Source: Tolypeutes matacus (Eukaryota; Chordata; Mammalia; Cingulata; Chlamyphoridae). Taken from it: 64,000 nucleotides of DNA. The stretch lies in assembly GCA_026826555.1 (NCBI GenBank), contig JAKSZT010054308.1, positions 5,598,131-5,662,130 of the forward strand, read 5' to 3'. Below are positions 56,732 to 64,000 of this stretch, piece by piece (the first letter of the stretch is position 1; the number at the start of each line of letters is the position of its first letter). The position numbers and the translations under genes are program-made. Under the pieces are notes generated by a model. It searched no databases, was not told where the DNA came from, and worked only from the letters and a program-made list of their open reading frames with translations.

Positions 56732-59414
56732 AGGCCGGAGCCTGGCCGGGGCATCTCTGCGGGGCAGAGGAGAAGGCGCTCACAGCTGTTCCCTGATATT
56801 CAGGGGCATTGCTCATTGCCTCCGTCTTGGACTAGCCTTCCTCCTCCCGCCATGGCAGGTGGGGAGCAGGTCTCCCAGAAACACCCCGTCCCGAGGATGG
56901 TGCTCTGTGCATGCCCCAGCCTCTGGGCCTGCCCTTCCCTCTTCTTCGGGAGGATGTGTCTCTTCTGACCTGCACTCTTGCCTGACCCCAGCATGGGGCC
57001 AGGGAAAGTGAGGGTTGGGGGGAGCAGAGGGGGGGGCACTTTTTAGCAATCCCTTTTTATTCTGCCCCTCTGGTCTCCCGTAAGTGGACAGGGGGCTGTG
57101 TGGGGAGGGACGGCCTTGGGCCTAAGGGGCGTAAGTGTAGGGGTGGGTGGCTCTGGCACAGACAGGTGCAAGACAGGATAGCCCAGCCAGTCCCTCTGCT
57201 GTCTGCGTTCATGCCCTGGGTGCATCTCCTTCCTCAGGGGACTGCACAAGGGATGTTGGACTTATTTTAGCTCTGTCCGCAGAACACAGCCCTGGTACTG
57301 AGTTCAAATCCAGTCCTCATTCACCTGGGATCAAAAGGCCAGTCGTCTTGGCTGCCCACTGTGGACATCTACCTGTTGGCCTGCAGGGGGTGTCCAGGTA
57401 CCCCAGTAGCACTGCCCTCTTTCCTTCTCCTCTGTGCTGGGCCGGGCAGATCAGTCAGTGGTTCCGGGTGGAGAAAGGAAATGTCAGGAACCATGTCCTC
57501 ATTCACCAGCAAGACACAGCTGTGTGCTACACAGCAGTTTCCAGAACCAGTACTAGAGGGAGCCCACCAACCTCCCTTCTCTCCCCGGTCTGCCCCACTT
57601 CCTGGCTTTAACTCTTGAGCCTGCCTGGGGAGTGGTGGGGTGGGAGTGGGGGTGCTTTTTCAAAAACAATGAAAACCTCATTTGGAAAGAAAAGCTGTAG
57701 GGATACCCCCACCCAAATACATGTCCCAGTGGAAAGGAAAGGGGGGCACCTGTTTTCTCCACCAGGTTCCTAACATCCTCCATCACTTTTCCCATCTCCA
57801 AGCACTTTGAATCCACTTTTATACACTCAGCGGTGAGACCTGTCCTGAGGGTGGTCTCTGGACAGGGTTAGGGAGAGGACCTGGCTGTCGGACTCTGCTG
57901 ACCTGCCCTAAGGCCCACCAGCTGGCTTAGAAAGGGGACCTTCCAGGAGACACGGGAGATGGTCTCTTTAGGCAGGATTTTGTTGAGTGTGTTTCTTTCT
58001 TTTTTTCTCGGACCAATCAGATTCCTTCTTCCACTCTCAGTGCCTTGCGTGTCAAGCTTCGGTTGACCCACCCTGTGTGGGCCGCTGTGCGGGAAGCCGG
58101 TACTTGTAAGCCTCAGACACACTGTCAAGCGTTGCAGTGTTAGAGGAAAAACGGGTGAGGGAACCTGGAAAAGGAGGGGGCCAGGAAATGGTCCCTGACG
58201 AGAACTTGCACCGACTGGGAGAAAAGGCGCCGACGGGCACTGCAGGCGTTCCACGGCCCACGCTTTCTGCCCCTGCATCCCCACATGCGCATGCGCCCAC
58301 ACACATTCCACACGACCAGTCTCTCAGCCTCCACCTTCTGACCAAAGAGAACCTGCGCCCCTGCCCCAGGCTCCCCTCCCCAGAATCAGTGTCTGCGTTC
58401 TGCTCTCCATTTCCCGGCTCTGCTGGGAGGTGGGGACCCGGTGCAACTCCCAGAATGCACCGTGCCCTTTCTCGGTGGTCACCATTCATTAGTCATGTTC
58501 ACTTTAATGAGTTACATGCTCATCAGCCACGGGCCATCAACACCCTTACGGATGGGTCTGTGGGGTGTCATTCCTTGCCAGCCACTTTCTGGTAAGGACC
58601 AGATAATACCCAGGAAGAAAGTGGCTATACAGTTCCAGTCTCACGGGCTGCCTCTGAGTCTCCTTTTTAGCAGGGTAACTGTCATGGAGAGGGCCCATGG
58701 TGGGGCATTCATAGGCTCCCAGGCATATCCCACCCCTGAAAGCTGACACCTTCCTGCTGAGTCCTTTTCTGTGAGCTCCGTAGGAAGGGCTGTTACAGAT
58801 TTAGGTTCCTGTGCAAACAAATCGATGTAAATTTTGTTTATTTTCACAGAAGCCAGAAGCCATGGACAATCCAAACAGATAGTGGCTTTTTAAACATGAA
58901 TTTTCCCAAAAACTTTTTTTTCTTTTTTGGTCTTAAGTTTGGTCAGATTCTCTCATTTACCTCCTTTTGGTGTTAAGTCTTGTTCCCCTTCTAAAATGAT
59001 GGGGAGGAGAGGACCAAGGTCACTAGGTAACCCAGCTAATTGTTCAGGGATACAGGTGGAGAAAGGAAGCGTAGTTTCCTGGAGCTTGCTGCAGAGCCAC
59101 TTGGCTGTTCTCTGTTCTTAGGACATTAACTGGGGCCTCCGGTATATCGAGCCAGCACTGTGCAAGCCACAGGGGGAGCATCTGCATCCAAGACGGTCTC
59201 TGTTCTCTGCAACTTGCATTCTTGTCTGACCAGAATCTGAATTGGGACCTGCCTGGTAGGCCACAGGAAATAGCTTTTGTGGGGAATGGAAGGTGCCCTT
59301 GATCCTGTATCTTTGTCATCCAAGGTTGGAGAATTTTCCAGGATGGTGTCTCAGTACTCACTGACCTTGGTGATCCTGATCTCCTTTGACTCTTGTTTTA
59401 GTGGGAAGAACATG

Positions 59415-59535
59415 AGGCTGGAGGTCGGGAGGCCTGGGACCCGGTTCTGAAGCTGCTATTTACTGAGTGACCTTGGGGTAACCTCTTTGCATTCATTGTC
59501 CCCCAGTATTATGGCACCTGTAAAAGGAGGGGGAA
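59415..59535 (+). repeat. MIR SINE in the 3' UTR region
   Basis: ggcctgggacccggttctga, tgagtgaccttggggtaacc. Confidence 0.55.
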
Positions 59536-61083
59536 AGATTGCAAAAGCCTAAAATTATTCTGTTTGCTGTTGGGGGGTGGGGGAGCTTCCCATTCCTGAA
59601 AAGTTGTTTGGAACATGAAATGAGCGGGGCGAGGGATGGGGAGCTGAGAGCTTCGCCTCTCCTTTTGAAGGAAGCTTTCACCACAGGCTTCATTATCTCT
59701 TCTGAAGTGTTTCAAATTAATTCCCACCAGAGACTCCCCTTATCACAAACAGCAACAGAAAAGCCTGCCTCAAACTTCAGAATGAAATCGATTGGGGGTT
59801 ATTCTTTGGCCTTTGGGCTACCTGTGCTGCTCTCCACTGTAAGCTTTGCACAAGTCTTCAGTGAGGCTCCCCTCCTGTGTGCTGAGGTTTCGGGCAGTCT
59901 CCCCTGGGGAAAGATGGGAGCACTTGTCCTCCACCCAGTCCTTAGGAGCACTGCCCTGGCCCAGGGACGGCTCACCCCACTTACTGAGCAAGGTGAGGCC
60001 TGGTGTCGAAGGTGTCCCGAGCTAGAGCAGTGTCCCCTCAGAAGGAGCAGGTTGGAAGGGGAGCTGCTTCCAACAGTAGAGGGAAGAGGAAAACAGCCAT
60101 TGTGACATGAATTTCACATCTTAAAGAGCCTCTTGTTCCGGGTGAGTTACAGTCTCTGCTCCTCATGGAGAGCCCAGCTTGCCCCCCTAAATCCTGGGTC
60201 CCTCAAAGTCCAGCCACAGAGTTCACATGAAGCAAAACCCCCGAAAAGTCAAGAGGATAGAGGCCAGGGAAAGGAAGCGGATCCTCTCACACGTCTTGCT
60301 TGAAATGAAAAAGTCTTGACCACCCTGACTCCAAGCCCTGTGACCTGTCCTTATTCCAGCAGCCGCTGCTTTTTTTATAATTTTTAGGGGAGCTTTTTCT
60401 GCTTTACAGGGTGGAGCTTATTGCACCAGAGTCTCTTTTGGCATACCTGGTCCATGTACATAGCAACATTGGGCCGTTCAGGTTTAAAGAAAACTGTGTT
60501 AGCTCCAAGTACCCCAGTTTGTCTAAACTGGCTCAGTCACCATCTCACTCTGCGGGGTGGTTGGTTCTGTCCCCACTGCTGAGCTCCCAGGCCCTCACAA
60601 GGCCACCCTGGCCTTGGAAACCCTGGCTTCTCTACCATTTTAGCATGACCTGAGCCGGGGCACCGCTCTGTGCCTCTACAGGCCCCTCTGCATATTGAGG
60701 GGATCACCTGGAAGGCTTTAGCGAAGCTCCTGACCCTGGTGAGACCAGCAAGGAGGTGATCATGGAACAATGAAGTATACAGACTAATGGATGTAATTGA
60801 AAGACATTTATTTTTGTGAAGAGGCTATACAATTAACATTTAGATATCCCATTCCCTTCTTCCTGTCTCCCCTTCCCAATGGTATCTCTCCTCCTGGAAG
60901 CCAGCTTCTTTCTCTGTGGCATTGGCCTCACCTGTATCAGCTCAGTCCTGACACTCCGCCTCTGGGCTGGTGGAAATGGCCAGGAGATGTGTGGCTCCGG
61001 AGATTTCTGAGTTTGAGAGGTGGGGGGCAGAATCCCATTTTCTTGCATCACTGTGAGGGAGCTCCAGGCCCTGTCCCTGGGGA

Positions 61084-61089
61084 AATAAA
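61084..61089 (+). promoter_or_regulatory. Candidate poly(A) signal AATAAA (proximal)
   Basis: AATAAA about 4.35 kb after the KIRREL1 stop, followed 35-50 nt later by a G/T-rich stretch (gggcagttgtggt) that could act as the downstream element. A good candidate for one cleavage site. Confidence 0.4.
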
Positions 61090-61522
61090 ATTGCTGCGCA
61101 GAAGTCACAGGCCATACTGGGCAGTTGTGGTACAAGCCTGCCCTTAAAAACAACAATAACTTCATTTGCATAGACTGATCACTCTCATTCCTATTGCCCC
61201 TTGCCCCCCATTCCTAGCTTTTTGCTGGCCCAACCATTGGCCTTTTCAATCGTTGGGCCATGGGCTCTTCTATTCATTTCAGACATCTTCAATGCTGTCC
61301 CTTGCGAATATCCGTGACTCTGGGGAGAAAGCAGCCAAGTTGCCAGTATACACTCTTGACACAATCTTGTCAGCAATAGTGACCCAAAAGATTTTGCTGC
61401 CTCCAATTTCACCAGAAAGAAACCCAGGGCACCCTTTGGTCACCATTTTAAACCCCAGCTGTTCTTGGGATTGCAACCTCCTTTTCTGGCTCCAGTTGAG
61501 TTTTCTTCTCCCAAACCCTAAT

Positions 61523-61528
61523 AATAAA
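61523..61528 (+). promoter_or_regulatory. Candidate poly(A) signal AATAAA (distal)
   Basis: AATAAA in an AT-rich context about 4.8 kb after the stop. A poly(A) run and a T-rich tract follow within 25-50 nt. An alternative to the proximal signal; sequence alone does not decide. Confidence 0.3.
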
Positions 61529-61659
61529 TGGATCCATGATGATAATTAAGAGAAAAAAAAAATATTTTTTTTAGGACAAACCATCGTAGATTTTTAGCAA
61601 TGTTTATCTGTGTGTCCCTCACACCTTTTCCTATTCTGCCTTTTTTCATTTTCCTTTTT

Positions 61660-61748
61660 TTTAAATATTATGTACTATATTTTTAGTCTTAAACACACTA
61701 TATATTATATATATTTAATTTTTATATATATATAAATATAAATGTTTT
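61660..61748 (+). repeat. AT-rich (TA)n-like tract
   Basis: Degenerate tatata/ttaaat run near the presumed 3' end of KIRREL1. Confidence 0.7.
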
Positions 61749-61789
61749 AAAAAGTACCATGTCTTGCATTATTGAATGCACGAGCAGCT

Positions 61790-63185
61790 TTGGTTACTTA
61801 AAAATGGTCTGTTTGGGGAAAAGATAGATTTTTGGATTGAGATTGCAGACACTATGTCACCTCCGGGCCTAAAGGCAAACACATTTTCTTCACCAGCTTG
61901 TGATTGCTGCAGAGCCCTGAGGCCAATTGTGGCAGTTTAGGGACAAATGGCCAGAGGCTCCATGCTTTTGACACACAGTATCCAAGTTCAGTGCCAAATC
62001 TGATTATGAGGAGAGGAAAGAGGGCAATTGGAATCTGGGATTCAGATGCCCAAGGGATTGGAAGTGGGAAGCAAGCAGGGTTGGTATTTATTGAAGTGCT
62101 GTGGTTTGGGTAAGAAGCGAAGTTAGCAGGTCGCCAACCTTTTGAACTTGTAGTGAAGAAAATGGTGGTGCAGGAGTGGGCAAACAGAGAGGACATTCTG
62201 CTGAGAAGTCCTAAATTCTCTGAATTTAGTATAAGAGTTTGCAAGGATTTCACTTGGTATGTTTCACAAGAGTGTTTGAGGATAACCGAAACTGTTTTCA
62301 GATAATGTTTTTGAAGAATATAAATCATTAGAGAAATGCAAGGATTTATTGTTTTCATCGTCCAATTAATCACTAAGCAAACTAAAGACTGTCTACAGTA
62401 GCCATTTTGTACACAAGGGGCAGATAACGCAGTCAGAAATAGAGTTAGAATTTAAGAGCTGAAAAAATAACCTTAGAGATAATCCAACCCATTTCCAAGC
62501 AGGTTGGCGATTGCAGCCCTGGGGGTGGGGTGGGGTGGGGGAAGGCAGGGAGCAGTGGGGGTTGGAGTTTAGAAGTGGCCAAGACCCAGAGCCTGTAGGT
62601 GGCCCAAGGTGGGTCCAACCTGGGTAAGAATGAGAGGCCCAGGTGCAGGGTGACTCTAGAGGCTGCAGCCAGGTAAGTTGAACAATCGGGATCCAGAATG
62701 AAATAAATGGAAGAGAGTAGGGGGAAAAATAGGGGAAATGAAGCAAGATTGTGCAAATGTGGAGACCCGGGTGAATTCTGTTAGGCCAGCTGGTGTTGGT
62801 TGGGGTGCTTCCTGGGCTATGTGTCCCTTTTGGATACATTTTCTTTACCTCTGTATCCCGGGAGCCCAGCAAAGGGCCAACAGGTACTTTGGGACAAATC
62901 TGTGATCAGTACTGTGCCCCACCGGAAGCCTAGCTTCAAGACAGGCCAGGCAGCTGGTGCCCCTTTCTGAGGCTTCCTCCTGTGCAGGGGCTTCAGCTCC
63001 TCCTAGAAGACACTCTAGCCTGAGGACAAGTAATAACATTAATACCCCTTTATCACCAAGCTTTGCAGATTACAAGGTGTTCTTAGCCTAGGCACAAACA
63101 TGCTCCTCCCGGCACTTTCACATCCAAGTGTGAGGTTTAAGGTCTTCTTCCATGATCCCACCCAAAGCTAAATTCTCAAAGGATG
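61790..63185. other. Unique sequence downstream of KIRREL1
   Basis: No gene, RNA or clear repeat recognised. A 173-codon antisense frame at 61852-62373 shows no domain and looks like chance. A G-rich patch (ggggtggggtggggtggggg) lies near 62521. Confidence 0.5.
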
Positions 63186-63189
63186 CCCC

Positions 63190-63542
63190 AACGGATCAAT
63201 CATTCACACACACACCCTTCACATCCCCTAGTCCCAACACCAGTCAGATGGAATTGTGCCTTGTTTGCTGTACACTCCTGCACTTTCTCTGTGCTTTTGT
63301 CTAGGCTCTTCTCTCTGCCTGGCATACCCATGCCGCTTTAGCTTTTCATTTCCAAATTTTACGTATCTTTAGGGCCTAGCGCAAATACCATCTCCTGCAG
63401 GAAGCCTTGCCTGACTTCTCACCTTCTCTCTCTCCTGGGAAGTCCCACACCAGGTTATCTGTGTCACACTGATCTCATTTATAACCTCTGTTTTGATCAT
63501 AGGGTTTTTGTGTTTGACACTTTAGCACTTTCCTCTTAAAAT
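63190..63542 (+). repeat. L2 LINE, left part (split by a SINE)
   Basis: Forward L2: ttctctctgcctggcatacc, accatctcctgcaggaagcc. It resumes after the SINE (about 63638-63790, ctgcccccaccaag and aagtgccaggcatgtagtca). Confidence 0.55.
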
Positions 63543-63553
63543 AAGGGTACTTG

Positions 63554-63626
63554 GGGAAGCAGTTGTAGCTCAAGTGGTATGAGGTCCTAGGTTCATTCCC
63601 TGGTACCTCCTTTTAAAAAAAAAAAA
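63554..63626 (+). mobile_element. Short tRNA-derived SINE with 11-bp target-site duplication
   Basis: A shortened body: tRNA-like head (gggaagcagttgtagctcaa) and B-box-like aggttcattccctgg, then directly a poly(A) tail. The flanks aagggtacttg at 63543-63553 and 63627-63637 match exactly. It inserted into an L2. Confidence 0.8.
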
Positions 63627-63654
63627 AAGGGTACTTGAAGACAGAGATCATGTA

Positions 63655-63721
63655 TCACTTAGTTTAGTATCTGCATTGCTCTCCCGCTGCCCCCACCAAG
63701 TCACTTAGTTTAGTATCTGCA
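63655..63721 (+). repeat. 46-bp-period partial tandem duplication
   Basis: The 21-nt string beginning tcacttagtttagtatctgc occurs at 63655-63675 and again at 63701-63721, separated by unrelated pyrimidine-rich sequence, within the L2. Confidence 0.85.
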
Positions 63722-64000
63722 GTACCCTCTCCCCCAAGTGCCAGGCATGTAGTCATTGGATAGATACTGGTGGACTGCAGGGACTGAGCCCCTAAACACA
63801 ATGCAGAAAGGGACTTCAACCTAGAGGAGCTCCTGCTTGAGGGGTAGTATAACACGGTGATTGCAAGCATGGGCTCTCAGGTCAGTCTGCCGAGCTGATA
63901 GACATTACACAGCTTTACCAGCACTCATTGATTCTGGGTTCTCTCTTTCTGAGTCTCCTGGCTGTTGGGCATGGCCAATGTGCTATAAGTAGAAGTAATG

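Larger units (their letters stand above)
56732..61780 (+). other. KIRREL1: KIRREL1 3' untranslated region (end uncertain)
   Basis: The stretch after the stop is single-copy-looking and almost free of repeats until a MIR near 59.4 kb. It changes from GC-rich near the stop to T-rich and AT-rich near 61.5-61.75 kb, as long mammalian 3' UTRs often do. Candidate AATAAA signals are at 61084-61089 and 61523-61528. An AT-rich run with TTTTAAAAAGTACC near 61740 could mark a further distal end. Open frames here (for example 188 codons from 59539) show no recognisable protein. The true end needs transcript data. Confidence 0.4.

Noticed and set aside
56106..57011. 301-codon forward open frame over exon 15
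   Set aside because: It is an off-frame reading of the GC-rich KIRREL1 last exon and 3' UTR; the true frame is fixed by exon phase and protein identity.
59539..60105. 188-codon open frame in the 3' UTR region
   Set aside because: No homology recognised and lies within the likely KIRREL1 3' UTR.
61852..62373. 173-codon antisense open frame downstream of KIRREL1
   Set aside because: No recognisable domain, promoter or splice context; chance in AT-rich DNA.
1..64000. CRISPR array, phage or bacterial operon
   Set aside because: No regularly spaced repeats or prokaryotic gene layout; introns and mammalian repeats are present throughout.

Overview
The window is a piece of a placental-mammal nuclear genome. 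It has long introns, GT-AG splice sites and dense old repeats (MIR, L2, L1 3' ends). It also has tRNA-derived SINEs with short target-site duplications; their consensus resembles the DAS-type SINEs of Xenarthra (armadillos, sloths, anteaters). That placement rests on recall of repeat families, so it is tentative. No bacterial or viral gene, CRISPR array, tRNA or rRNA gene was found.

The one protein-coding gene recognised is KIRREL1 (NEPH1), on the + strand. Fourteen coding exons lie between 40474 and 56731. Every junction is GT-AG, every phase matches, and they encode residues 18-757 of a protein with the human reference length of 757. The first coding exon (17 residues of signal peptide) is not in the window, so 1-40473 is read as part of a very large first intron. 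Each of the five extracellular Ig domains is made by two exons: 2-3, 4-5, 6-7, 8-9 and 10-11. Exon 12 encodes the membrane segment and exons 13-15 the cytoplasmic tail, which carries the tandem-tyrosine Grb2 site and the C-terminal PDZ ligand THV. A 3' UTR of about 4.4-5 kb follows, then a short intergenic stretch to 64000.

Layout: 1-40473 is intron 1, with MIR/L2/L1 remnants, four SINE-family insertions across the window (three here), a 10-N assembly gap, several repeat-free AT-rich blocks that look like conserved noncoding elements, and two CTCF-like motifs. 40474-56731 is the KIRREL1 coding region; intron 4 (between exons 4 and 5) holds a broken processed copy of SNRPF, the Sm-F snRNP protein. 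56732 to about 61.8 kb is the 3' UTR with alternative poly(A) signals. The rest to 64000 is intergenic, with an L2 interrupted by a SINE and a 46-bp tandem duplication.

I found no undescribed system. The observations most worth checking are the SNRPF retrocopy, a 28-bp tandem duplication just upstream of the exon 2 acceptor, the candidate enhancer blocks in intron 1, and the SINE insertions with clear target-site duplications. Repeat boundaries are estimates by eye; exon boundaries were checked by phase arithmetic.
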